Source: an uncultured Bacteroidales bacterium (GTDB lineage Bacteria > Bacteroidota > Bacteroidia > Bacteroidales > Paludibacteraceae). From it: a DNA stretch of 64,000 bases. A model generated the notes under the pieces. That model made no database searches. It saw only the letters and a program-made list of their open reading frames with translations, and had not been told where the DNA came from. Within the stretch, counting starts at the first letter, position 1, and each line of letters opens with the position of its first letter. The stretch spans positions 21,596-85,595 of the forward strand of contig CALFTM010000060.1 in assembly GCA_937916355.1 (NCBI GenBank), given 5' to 3'. A program made the translations under genes and the position numbers. Positions 24,295 to 32,624 of the stretch are shown here, one piece after another.

Positions 24295-25125
24295 TCAATC
24301 ATGAAAATATATTACAGTCTTCACCTTATTGCCATCTTCATTTATGCTATGAGTTTCCATCTTCATTTTTGTTATATACCTGAAGGTTACGAGTGCGTTG
24401 CGACAAGGGAAGGAGTCTCTGTCTGACATTCTTATCAGAGAGTCGCCTTTAATTTCGTATTGCCCTTGATATTTTAGGCGGTAATTGTAATCGATGGAAT
24501 ATGTTCCGTCAGGATTAAAGAGGATCTCCCATTTACTAAAGTCCTCGTTGGATACTTCTTGGTAATAAAGAGAATCCTGTGTTAATATGTAAGAAACTTT
24601 ATTCTGAGCAACCCATCTACCGGGAATATTTTGTGCTACATTGATATTGGGAGAGGGTATGCTATTGATGTGACTTGCAATAAGAGCAAAGGAAATGTAT
24701 ATGATAAGTAGGAATAAATGGTGTCTTGCGTTTATGTTGGTACCCCATTGTTTTGCACAAAGAATCGCAATGACCATACAGCCGAACATTCCTGCATATA
24801 GCATCATCTTCGCTCCCGGCCAGTACATGGTGAGAAATAATATTCCGATCAAGAGTATGCTAATTGATATGCCGCCAAAATTCTCGAGCAAATTTTTTTT
24901 GGGGGCTGTTGAGTCTTCTTCAGTATCCACCATCTCAATCATCATTTTTTTTCTTTTCATGATTATTGGGTAGTAACTATATAAAAAAGCTAAGGTAGTT
25001 GTTACGATTGTAAATAGTACACCTATCCCCGGAATATACTCGACGGAGTATTTGGAGCTAAACAATTTGACTGCTAAAACGATTCCAAATAGGATTGGAA
25101 AAACCACTAATCTTTTTTTGTCCAT
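24295..25125 (-). CDS. Membrane protein with C-terminal domain shared with the upstream lipoprotein
   Basis: 276 residues. About five or six hydrophobic helices span residues 5-160. A soluble ~115-residue domain begins INVAQNIPGRWVAQ and includes FNPDGTYSIDYNYRLKYQGQ and SDRDSFPCRNALVTF. The same domain, starting INVAQNISGTWIAK, forms the middle of the neighbouring lipoprotein. The beta-rich W-x-n-x-DGTY pattern resembles lipocalin-like DUFs common in Bacteroidota. The function is unknown. It lies 44 bp downstream of its paralogue, so the two are probably cotranscribed. Confidence 0.75.
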   Translation of the reverse strand: MDKKRLVVFPILFGIVLAVKLFSSKYSVEYIPGIGVLFTIVTTTLAFLYSYYPIIMKRKKMMIEMVDTEEDSTAPKKNLLENFGGISISILLIGILFLTMYWPGAKMMLYAGMFGCMVIAILCAKQWGTNINARHHLFLLIIYISFALIASHINSIPSPNINVAQNIPGRWVAQNKVSYILTQDSLYYQEVSNEDFSKWEILFNPDGTYSIDYNYRLKYQGQYEIKGDSLIRMSDRDSFPCRNALVTFRYITKMKMETHSINEDGNKVKTVIYFHD

Positions 25126-25169
25126 TGTGAATTAAAAACTTTTTAATATACCATTAATTTTTTTTTCAT

Positions 25170-26018
25170 TTAGTCCTCATCAATCCAAAAGAGAGCTTCT
25201 CCGATACTATTTTCCTCATCAATTTTACTGTTGGAGGTTGGGGTGTTGATGGAAGTGTCTTCATGATTGTAGATGAAGATGGCACGATGACCTCCTTGTT
25301 GTAGGTCGTTGACCGATTTAGCGAAGTACATTCCCAGCCCTTCGTTGTAGGTGAGAATGGGAGCTTCGGCAGTCAAGACAGTGATGTCGGCAGAGTCTCC
25401 CTTTTTAATGTTGATCTGGATGCTATTGTCCGAAACATTTTGAACTTTGAAGTTGTTCACAAAACTACGGTTGTTGGCGGAGCATACAAAAGTGATTCCT
25501 TTGTTAGCCTTGATTTTTGGGAGGGCGTGTTCTGCTCTCATTTCGCTCTCCTTTTGGAAATAAATTTCCGTCTTTACCTTTGTGCCTGCCTCATTCACAT
25601 CCGGTGTTAAAAACATCATGCTTGTCAAGGAGCTAAGAGATACTATCGCATCGTGACAAGGGAAGGTGTCCACGTCAGACATTTTCAGAGTGTCTTCCTC
25701 TATTTCGTAGTGTCCCTTGTATTTCACGATGTGGTTGTCTGGTTCTTTGTACTCGATGAAATATGTCCCATCAGGTCTGAACGAGTAAGGGATGTTTAGC
25801 CATTCACCAGAAACCTCGTTGGTCACCTCTTGGTAACGCCAGTTTGAGCCAGCCTCCATTTCAGAAAAAACTTTCTTTTTAGCAATCCATGTACCGGATA
25901 TATTTTGTGCTACATTGATTTTGGGAGGTTCTTCTTCATGGCAAGCCGAGAAAAGAGTGACGACTGAAAATGTGAAAATAACAGATTTCAGTAGGTTGTT
26001 AGCAAAAATTTTTCTCAT
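25170..26018 (-). CDS. Lipoprotein with lipocalin-like domain, paralogue of the next gene
   Basis: 282 residues. A signal with lipobox LFSAC (Cys26) is followed by INVAQNISGTWIAKKKVF and SFRPDGTYFIEYKEP, then SDVDTFPCHDAIVSL, matching the downstream gene's C-terminal domain. Residues ~165-282 form a second beta-rich part (SANNRSFVNNFKVQNVSDN) not found in the paralogue. Probably outer-membrane anchored. Function not recognised. TATATTCG (26025-26032) lies just before the start, so its own transcript might have almost no leader; read-through from tsaD is the alternative. Confidence 0.75.
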   Translation of the reverse strand: MRKIFANNLLKSVIFTFSVVTLFSACHEEEPPKINVAQNISGTWIAKKKVFSEMEAGSNWRYQEVTNEVSGEWLNIPYSFRPDGTYFIEYKEPDNHIVKYKGHYEIEEDTLKMSDVDTFPCHDAIVSLSSLTSMMFLTPDVNEAGTKVKTEIYFQKESEMRAEHALPKIKANKGITFVCSANNRSFVNNFKVQNVSDNSIQINIKKGDSADITVLTAEAPILTYNEGLGMYFAKSVNDLQQGGHRAIFIYNHEDTSINTPTSNSKIDEENSIGEALFWIDED

Positions 26019-26047
26019 AATCGACGAATATAAAAGTTAGTTATCAA

Positions 26048-27073
26048 TTAGACTTCAACACGTGAGAATGGAGGAAGCGAAATATCGCAGAAATCTCCAT
26101 CCAAAAATTTGAAATATCCAGCCATTGCCACCATGGCGGCATTGTCTGTGGAGTAGGAGAGTTTGGGGAGGAAGATTTGCCACTTGTACCTTTGGGCATG
26201 ATCTTCAAAAGCTGCTCGTAGAGAAGAGTTGGCAGAAACGCCACCAGCTACAGCCACACGTTTGATACCTAAGTCCTTTGCGGCTCTTTTCAACTTGTTC
26301 ATCAATATATCGACAACAGTTTGTTGCAGGGAGGCACATAGGTCATTTTTATTCTCCTCTACAAAGTTAGGATTTTTTTTCAGTTCATCTCTAAGTAAGT
26401 AGAGAAAAGAAGTTTTTAAGCCACTAAAGCTATAATCGTAATTTGCGATTTGTGGTTTGTTGAAGAGAAACGCCTTAGGGTCTCCTTCCTTGGCGAGACG
26501 GTCGATGATCGGTCCGCCCGGGTAGGGAAGTCCCATGACTTTTGCGCACTTGTCGAAAGCCTCTCCTGCCGCATCATCAATTGTTTGTCCGATGATCTCC
26601 ATCTCTTTCGGGCTTTTGACAAGGACGATTTGTGAATTTCCACCCGAAACAAGTAGGCAGAGGAAAGGAAACTGAGGAAGTTCTTTCTTCTCCTCTTCCG
26701 TTTGAATGAAATGGGCGAGGATATGTGCTTGTAGGTGGTTGACCTCTATCAATGGTACATTAAGAGAGAGCGAAAGTCCCTTTGCGAAGGAAGTTCCGAC
26801 AAGCAGAGAACCCAATAGACCGGGTCCGCGGGTAAATGCGATTGCGGAAATATCTTTTTTGTCGATATTAGCTTGTCTGATTGCTTCATGGACAGTCGGT
26901 ACGATGTTTTGCTGGTGGGCGCGTGATGCCAATTCCGGAACCACTCCGCCGTACATTTCATGTACCTTCTGACTGGCGATGACATTAGACAATAAAAAAC
27001 CATCACGCAGGACCGCTGCGGATGTGTCATCGCATGAAGATTCTATGGCTAAAATATTAGTTGGTTTTCCCAT
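26048..27073 (-). CDS. tsaD: tRNA N6-adenosine threonylcarbamoyltransferase TsaD
   Basis: The start is the ATG at 27073 (MGKPTNILAIESSCDDTSAA); the longer frame upstream runs through the promoter and has no family similarity. The 341-residue product has the ASKHA-fold signatures: IESSCDDTSAAV, the metal-binding VNHLQAHILAHF, FLCLLVSGGNSQIV and AVAGGVSANSSLR. With TsaB and TsaE it transfers the threonylcarbamoyl group to A37 of ANN-decoding tRNAs. It is cytoplasmic. It diverges from the TamB-like gene. Confidence 0.97.
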   Translation of the reverse strand: MGKPTNILAIESSCDDTSAAVLRDGFLLSNVIASQKVHEMYGGVVPELASRAHQQNIVPTVHEAIRQANIDKKDISAIAFTRGPGLLGSLLVGTSFAKGLSLSLNVPLIEVNHLQAHILAHFIQTEEEKKELPQFPFLCLLVSGGNSQIVLVKSPKEMEIIGQTIDDAAGEAFDKCAKVMGLPYPGGPIIDRLAKEGDPKAFLFNKPQIANYDYSFSGLKTSFLYLLRDELKKNPNFVEENKNDLCASLQQTVVDILMNKLKRAAKDLGIKRVAVAGGVSANSSLRAAFEDHAQRYKWQIFLPKLSYSTDNAAMVAMAGYFKFLDGDFCDISLPPFSRVEV

Positions 27074-27098
27074 ATTGTTAATATTATCTAAACAATGG

Positions 27099-27106
27099 CA
27101 AAAATA
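27099..27106 (-). promoter_or_regulatory. -7 promoter element of tsaD
   Basis: TATTTTTG on the minus strand matches TAnnTTTG, 26 bp before the ATG. A TTTG occurs at 27121-27124 but at 14-bp spacing. Confidence 0.45.
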
Positions 27107-27151
27107 CAAAAACGATACGACAAAAGAGCAGTTTCTCTGAAAACTATTTCT

Positions 27152-27159
27152 TAAATTTG
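27152..27159 (+). promoter_or_regulatory. -7 promoter element of the TamB-like gene
   Basis: TAAATTTG (followed by CGAAC) matches TAnnTTTG exactly and lies about 35-60 bp before the possible starts of the TamB-like gene. The -33 region is weak. Confidence 0.45.
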
Positions 27160-27216
27160 CGAACATTTTAATAGGTTAAATAAAATAGGCTTATAAAAAG
27201 GTTTACTTACATATTA

Positions 27217-30200
27217 TTGAGTATTGCGGGGGGCATTTTTTTCCTTCTTCTTTTGGGGTATTCTGTTTTGCAAAACAAACAGTTGCAGCGTTCTGTGGTC
27301 GATCAGATTACCCATAGCTTGTCGTCTCAGGTAGGAAGTGAGGTTGATATTGAAGAGATAGAGTGGAATTTTCCCAATAGTTTCGTACTGAAAAATGTCT
27401 ACATAGAGGATTTGCAGAAAGACACTTTGCTTTATGTCAATCGTACGAAGGTGACGATAAATCTTTTGCAACTGCTCTATTCTAAAATCTCCTTTCGAAC
27501 CATTCAGTTTACTGGTTTGGATGCGAAATTGTCTGTTGATTCTACTGATACACCCAACTTCCAGTTTTTCATAGAGGCTTTCAAACCTGAAAAAAATGAC
27601 ACGTTGCGGTTTCAGTGGACCATGGACATCGAGTCCGCCGCATTTGAGGATTGCGCCATAAGTTTTAAAAACCCATATAAAGAAAAGCTTATCGGTCGTT
27701 ACAACCCTTTTGATACCTATTTGTACGACATCAATGGCTTCATCTATGTGCGCTCCTTTCTAAAGAAGGAGACCTCCATTTTAGTGGAGGATATTTCGTT
27801 TAAGGAGAAGTCTGGTTTGGTGGTAGAAAATATCTCCACATCAATTTCTGCGAACGAAGAAGATTTATCGGTTCAGAATTTGATGATGAAGACTCCCAAC
27901 AGTAATTTGAATGTAAATAGAGCTGTGGTTTACCACGACCAATATCAGGCGTTTAAGCAACCTATGGAAAAACTGAGAGGAGGAGTTGAGATATCCAACA
28001 CGACTCTTCAACCATCTGATTTTTCGGTCTTTTGGCCCAATCTGGACTTGTTGCAAGACCCATTGGAGATTTCTGGTAAATTTTATGGACTACTTTCTGA
28101 ATTTCAGGTAGAAGACCTGTTGTTGAAATATAAGGACGTTTCTTGTGTGTCGGGTTCCGTCTTCGTGAAAGATTTATTGCCAGAACCGAAAAATGTCTCA
28201 ATTTCAGGATATGTAGACCGGATCTCTTCTAATGCGGAAGAGTTGGGAGAGATTTTGTTGGCGGTTATGGATAGAGAGGTTTTACTGTCTGAAAAGTTAG
28301 ATTCTTTAGGTGTTTTTGCATATCAGGGAAGTTTGGATGGTACATTGTCGAAGATGGTCTCCAATGGAAATATGACCTCTAATTTGGGTGTGCTGGATCT
28401 CTCCGTTGTGTTGAGTTCTTCCGACCGACAATTGAAGTCGTATAAGGTCGATGGTAAAATCGGGTCGAAGAATTGCCACTTAGACCGTTTGTTGGGTGCA
28501 AAATCAGAATTGGGAAATTTCTCGTTCGATCTTAACATCATGTTGGAAAAATTTGCCGATCGGGATTTCTCCCTTACTGCAAAAGGTGTTGTCGATTCTT
28601 TATATTATAAAAACTACTGTTATCAAAACATGATGATGAATGGAGTTTTTGATAAAGAGGGATTTGACGGCAGTGTGATAGTGAGCGACAAAAATGTGGA
28701 GATGAGTTTTGAAGGGAAGGTGGATTTGCAGAAAGAAGAACCATTGTTCCACTTTAGTTCTAATGTCTCTAATGTAGACCTTGTTGCAACTAATTTGTTG
28801 AAAACAGCGGAGAAGGCTCAGCTCACTTTTAATGTAGAGACCAATTTTACAGGTAAAAATATTGATGATTTGGAAGGCTCTTTTTCGGTTGACAATCTAA
28901 TCTACACAAAAGACGATAAAGAGTTTAGCCTGAATAATTTGAGTTTTTCCGCTACTACCAAATCTAAGGAGAAGAAGGAGTTGTCCATCTATTCAGATTA
29001 TTTAAATGGAAAACTTTTAGGTCGTTACTCTTTTGCGACCTTGCCGATGCAATTACATAACATCGCCCATCACTATTTCCCTGCATTGGTGAAGGAGGAG
29101 AAAGTGGAAGATGAGACATCAGAAAAAAAGAGAAAAGAGAGGGCGATGGTCAATGATTTTACATTTGATTTTTCAGTTGACAACTTAGAGCCTATCAATG
29201 AGGTTTTCAATCTTCCCTTTGTAGTGGAGGAGGAGGCGAAAATAAAAGGTTTCTTTCATGAAAACAGCCAGCAGTTCAGGGTGCGTGTTGAGGCTCCTGT
29301 TTTAAGAAAAGGTTCTTCTTCATGTACGGATTTGTTGATGCTTTTGGAGAATCCGCAGGATCGTTTGAAGGTGCTTTGCCGAACAACTGTGTTGTCAAAT
29401 AATCAGAGGCGTAAACCATACTATATTTCGTTGAACACCCAATCTGTGAAGGATGATCTCGATTTAAGGTTCTCTTTTAGCAATTCAGGCGAGAACACTT
29501 ATAGTGGTAATTTGGATTTGAAGGCATTGTTTAAAGATTTTCAAAAGGGAGAAGGGGTGACCGCTGATATTGAAATCAAGCCTACCAACTTTTATTTGAA
29601 CGATACCATCTGGAACCTTCGAGGAAGCAAGGTAATGATTGATAAGAAGGTAATCGAAATTGATAGCCTTTTATTGGGACATAATTCCCAATTTCTATGT
29701 ATCAATGGAAGAAACTCTTATGAAGCGAATGAGCGTATAAATGTTCATTTTAGTGATCTGCAGTTGGGCTTTTTTAGTGATCTGTTAGCCAATAAAAATA
29801 TATCTTTTAACGGAGTTACTGGAGGAGATTTATATGTTTACCAACTTTTCAAACAACCATTTTTTGAGGGAGAGTTGTATGTCTACGATGGGGAGTTGAA
29901 CGAGTGTGTTTTAGGCGATTTGTCCGTCAAGGCGGAATGGTTGAAGAAAGAGAAGTGTTTGGATTTTGATGTGGATCTTTTGTCTCCTTATAAAGACAGA
30001 ACTCAACTTTCTAAGTCGGTTATCCATGGAGGAGTGTTTTTCGGTAATGACTCCCTGCATATTGCTGGCGATTTGAAGGATGTCAACATGGCATTCTTGC
30101 GCAAATATCTTCAGAATGTCTTACAGAATAATACAGGAACTGTAAGTGGGAAGGTGGCTGCCTACGGGAAGTTTGGAGATATAGGTTTGGAGGGTACTGC

Positions 30201-31779
30201 GTATGTGAAGGATATGGCGTTTGATGTCGGTTATCTGAACACCTCTTATGTCTTGTCAGACTCCGTTAAATTGACTCCTCATACGATTGAAGTCGACCAA
30301 GTGCAGGTTTTTGATACGGAGGGGAATTATGCGATCGTATCGGGTATGATGTTGCATGATTGTTTTAAAAATTTCAAGTATGCTTTTGATTTGAAGTGCG
30401 ACAAATTGCTTGCGTTGAACACGAAGGAAGAGGACAATGAAGTCTTTTTCGGAAAGGCTTATGCTCAGGGTACTGCCAATATATCGGGAACGGTGGAGAC
30501 TGTAAATATCAATTTAGCGATGAAGACTTTGCCGAATACGTTTGTTACGATTCCTTTGGAAGGTACTTCGTCGGTCAAGGAGAGTAGTTTCGTGACTTTC
30601 GTGGAGACTGAGCAGAAGAAGAGCATGACCGAGCTTAGAAAGATTCGACGTGAGAAGTTGAAAAAAATCGCAGAAAAGAAGACCTCTCCGACAAAAATGC
30701 AGTTGGTGATGGATTTGGAGGCTACGCCTGATGCGGAGGTGCATCTGATTATGGATGCGCAGCAGGGTGACATCATTAGGACCAAGGGGGCAGGTACTCT
30801 GCACATGACCTATAACACCCGTGATGAGGATTTTAGGATGTATGGAGGTTATAACATTGAAAAGGGGGATTATCTGTTTACTATACAGAGTGTGATTTCC
30901 AGAAAATTTGATATAGAGTCGGGTAGTTCTGTCAGGTGGACAGGAGATCCTGTCAATGCAGATTTGAACATCACTGCCAAGTATGCTTTGAATGCTTCGC
31001 TAAATGATATTGTGGATGATCCGAATCTACGTACCAACACCTCTTTGGTGCATTGTTTGTTGGGGCTTACAGGAACTATTTCGAATCCGATCATCAAATT
31101 TGACATCGAATTGCCAAATTCAGACGATGATGTGCGGAGTAAGTTGAAGAGTGTCATCAATACGGAAGAGGAGATGAATCGTAACATCGCTTCATTACTG
31201 GCTTTGGGGCATTTCTACAGTATGGATAAGACCGCCTCTTCGGTCGCTACAACAGAGTTGTCCTCTGTCGGCTTCTCTACGCTCTCTTCGCAATTGACCA
31301 ACTGGATTTCTAAAATCAATCAGGATGTCAGTATCGGATTGAATTACAGACCTTCTTCCACCGGGCTTGATGGTACGGTTACTTCCAGTGAGTTTGATGT
31401 AGCCCTTTCCACACAGTTCTTGAATGACCGCCTCTTGATGAATGGAAATTTTGGTTATAGGGACGAGGTGACCGATATGGACAATATCTCCAATAGCATC
31501 ATTGATTTCGATATTGAGTATAAGTTGAATAAATCCGGAAAGTTGCGCACCAAAGGATTTAATCGCTCTAATAATAGTTATTTCAAACAAGCTCCTAATA
31601 CACAAGGAATCGGATTGGTGTATCGAGAGGATTTTGATACCTTCTCAGGATTGTTGAAGTCTTATTGGGATTCTTTGAAACGTACCTTCCAAAGAAAGGA
31701 GGACGAAGCAGAGGAAAAGAAGGAGGAGGATGAGTTGAAGGAAGAAGAGGTTGACATGTTGAATCCGGGTTCGGAGTAG
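27217..31779 (+). CDS. tamB: TamB-like translocation/assembly module protein (DUF490)
   Basis: About 1,520 residues. An N-terminal membrane anchor (IFFLLLLGYSV) is followed by more than 1,300 residues of repetitive beta-strand sequence. The C-terminal DUF490 domain carries YGGYNIEKGDYLFTIQSVIS and DPVNADLNITAKYAL near residues 1210-1260. The very end is acidic. TamB-like proteins bridge the inner and outer membrane and help lipid transport or outer-membrane protein assembly. The only standard start is TTG at 27217. However, frame and charge suggest that translation really begins near an ATA at 27193, which adds IKRFTYIL; no ATG, GTG or TTG lies between the stop at 27181 and 27217. Confidence 0.88.
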   Translation: MSIAGGIFFLLLLGYSVLQNKQLQRSVVDQITHSLSSQVGSEVDIEEIEWNFPNSFVLKNVYIEDLQKDTLLYVNRTKVTINLLQLLYSKISFRTIQFTGLDAKLSVDSTDTPNFQFFIEAFKPEKNDTLRFQWTMDIESAAFEDCAISFKNPYKEKLIGRYNPFDTYLYDINGFIYVRSFLKKETSILVEDISFKEKSGLVVENISTSISANEEDLSVQNLMMKTPNSNLNVNRAVVYHDQYQAFKQPMEKLRGGVEISNTTLQPSDFSVFWPNLDLLQDPLEISGKFYGLLSEFQVEDLLLKYKDVSCVSGSVFVKDLLPEPKNVSISGYVDRISSNAEELGEILLAVMDREVLLSEKLDSLGVFAYQGSLDGTLSKMVSNGNMTSNLGVLDLSVVLSSSDRQLKSYKVDGKIGSKNCHLDRLLGAKSELGNFSFDLNIMLEKFADRDFSLTAKGVVDSLYYKNYCYQNMMMNGVFDKEGFDGSVIVSDKNVEMSFEGKVDLQKEEPLFHFSSNVSNVDLVATNLLKTAEKAQLTFNVETNFTGKNIDDLEGSFSVDNLIYTKDDKEFSLNNLSFSATTKSKEKKELSIYSDYLNGKLLGRYSFATLPMQLHNIAHHYFPALVKEEKVEDETSEKKRKERAMVNDFTFDFSVDNLEPINEVFNLPFVVEEEAKIKGFFHENSQQFRVRVEAPVLRKGSSSCTDLLMLLENPQDRLKVLCRTTVLSNNQRRKPYYISLNTQSVKDDLDLRFSFSNSGENTYSGNLDLKALFKDFQKGEGVTADIEIKPTNFYLNDTIWNLRGSKVMIDKKVIEIDSLLLGHNSQFLCINGRNSYEANERINVHFSDLQLGFFSDLLANKNISFNGVTGGDLYVYQLFKQPFFEGELYVYDGELNECVLGDLSVKAEWLKKEKCLDFDVDLLSPYKDRTQLSKSVIHGGVFFGNDSLHIAGDLKDVNMAFLRKYLQNVLQNNTGTVSGKVAAYGKFGDIGLEGTAYVKDMAFDVGYLNTSYVLSDSVKLTPHTIEVDQVQVFDTEGNYAIVSGMMLHDCFKNFKYAFDLKCDKLLALNTKEEDNEVFFGKAYAQGTANISGTVETVNINLAMKTLPNTFVTIPLEGTSSVKESSFVTFVETEQKKSMTELRKIRREKLKKIAEKKTSPTKMQLVMDLEATPDAEVHLIMDAQQGDIIRTKGAGTLHMTYNTRDEDFRMYGGYNIEKGDYLFTIQSVISRKFDIESGSSVRWTGDPVNADLNITAKYALNASLNDIVDDPNLRTNTSLVHCLLGLTGTISNPIIKFDIELPNSDDDVRSKLKSVINTEEEMNRNIASLLALGHFYSMDKTASSVATTELSSVGFSTLSSQLTNWISKINQDVSIGLNYRPSSTGLDGTVTSSEFDVALSTQFLNDRLLMNGNFGYRDEVTDMDNISNSIIDFDIEYKLNKSGKLRTKGFNRSNNSYFKQAPNTQGIGLVYREDFDTFSGLLKSYWDSLKRTFQRKEDEAEEKKEEDELKEEEVDMLNPGSE

Positions 31780-31857
31780 AAGGATAGTCTGGCAGAAAGT
31801 CTGCATGGCCTAATTGGTCGGAAAAGGAGTTTGTCAGAAAAAAACATGAAGATTGTC

Positions 31858-31919
31858 TAAAAAAAAGAGGTCGACGTAAAGCCAACCTTTCGGTTGAGAG
31901 CTTTTGCCGACCCTTTTTA
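31858..31919. terminator. Large hairpin between the convergent TamB-like and YegP-like genes
   Basis: A nested stem (GGTCG, AAAGC and AACC pairing with GGTT, GCTTT and CGACC) is flanked by A7 on one side and T5 on the other. It lies 80 bp past the TamB-like stop and 17 bp past the YegP-like stop, so it fits a bidirectional terminator. Confidence 0.75.
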
Positions 31920-31935
31920 TCAAATATAAAAGCGA

Positions 31936-32316
31936 TTATTCCTCTTTGCTCTTATCTTCGATAGAAGCCTCAGGAGCGTTTTTGCGGATGGACTCGATAC
32001 CGTTCATGCAACCTGCTTTAGACTCGTAAGCTTCGCCTGTTGCGATGATCTCTCCGTTTGTAGCCTTAAGACGGAAACGGAATTTTCCAGCCTTGTCCTT
32101 ATATACTTCAAACTTAGGATTCTTTGCTGTTTGTACATCCTCCACTGTCTGATCCTCCAAATTGGCAGCAACGCTATTTTTTTGTACACTTGCAATTCCG
32201 TTTTTACATGCAGATAATGTAGTGTAAATCTCAGAAGTTGCAATAACTTGGTTGTTACCTGCTAATAGATCAAATTTAACGCCATCTTTGGCTTTTTTAA
32301 TTACGAATTTTCCCAT
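31936..32316 (-). CDS. YegP-family protein with two DUF1508 repeats
   Basis: 126 residues consisting of two tandem ~50-residue units: GKFVIKKAKDGVKFDLLAGN through CKNGIASVQKNS, then PKFEVYKDKAGKFRFRLKAT through CMNGIESIRKNAP. Each has the F-x-(I/V)-x(3)-DG/AG pattern and a Cys-x-NGI(A/E)S(V/I) helix of DUF1508. The fold is a small beta-sheet plus helix with no known enzyme activity. Cytoplasmic. It has its own promoter (-7 TAAATTTG at 32360-32367) and sits convergent to the TamB-like gene. Confidence 0.92.
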   Translation of the reverse strand: MGKFVIKKAKDGVKFDLLAGNNQVIATSEIYTTLSACKNGIASVQKNSVAANLEDQTVEDVQTAKNPKFEVYKDKAGKFRFRLKATNGEIIATGEAYESKAGCMNGIESIRKNAPEASIEDKSKEE

Positions 32317-32359
32317 GATTAGATTTTATTAAAATGTTCAATTTTATTATTCATGCTTA

Positions 32360-32367
32360 CAAATTTA
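32360..32367 (-). promoter_or_regulatory. -7 promoter element of the YegP-like gene
   Basis: TAAATTTG on the minus strand matches TAnnTTTG and predicts a leader of about 35-40 nt. A T-rich stretch lies at the -33 position. Confidence 0.45.
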
Positions 32368-32545
32368 GAAAAATATTTCAATCAGAGAAAAAAATCTTCT
32401 AAATCATTTCCTTAAATACAAAAAAAAGGAAAAAAAATCTGCCAATTTGCAATGTTCCGTTATGTCATAAAATTTTCAGTGAGGTTTTTATGTCGTTTCT
32501 TCCCTTTTGTCTTCTATTGGAAGTTCTTAATAGGAAAATTTTTAT

Positions 32546-32553
32546 TAAATTCG
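32546..32553 (+). promoter_or_regulatory. -7-like element TAAATTCG before valS
   Basis: TAAATTCG (followed by CAG) is the same string found before panB and the OmpA-like gene. It gives a predicted leader of about 65 nt before the valS ATG. Confidence 0.35.
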
Positions 32554-32624
32554 CAGATGATTTTGAAATGGGTTTGCCCCTTCTTCTTTTTCATTTTATA
32601 GAGTAATGTAATTGTCATAAAAAT

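Larger units (their letters stand above)
32317..32624. other. 308-bp divergent region between the YegP-like gene and valS
   Basis: It contains a minus-strand -7 element near 32360 and a plus-strand TAAATTCG at 32546-32553 before valS. I looked for a T-box-like specifier or large hairpin before valS and saw only a small GGGTTTGCCCC stem at about 32570-32580. No gene is seen. Confidence 0.5.

Noticed and set aside
32400..32624. T-box-like regulation of valS
   Set aside because: No specifier hairpin or T-box sequence found; only a small GGGTTTGCCCC stem is present.
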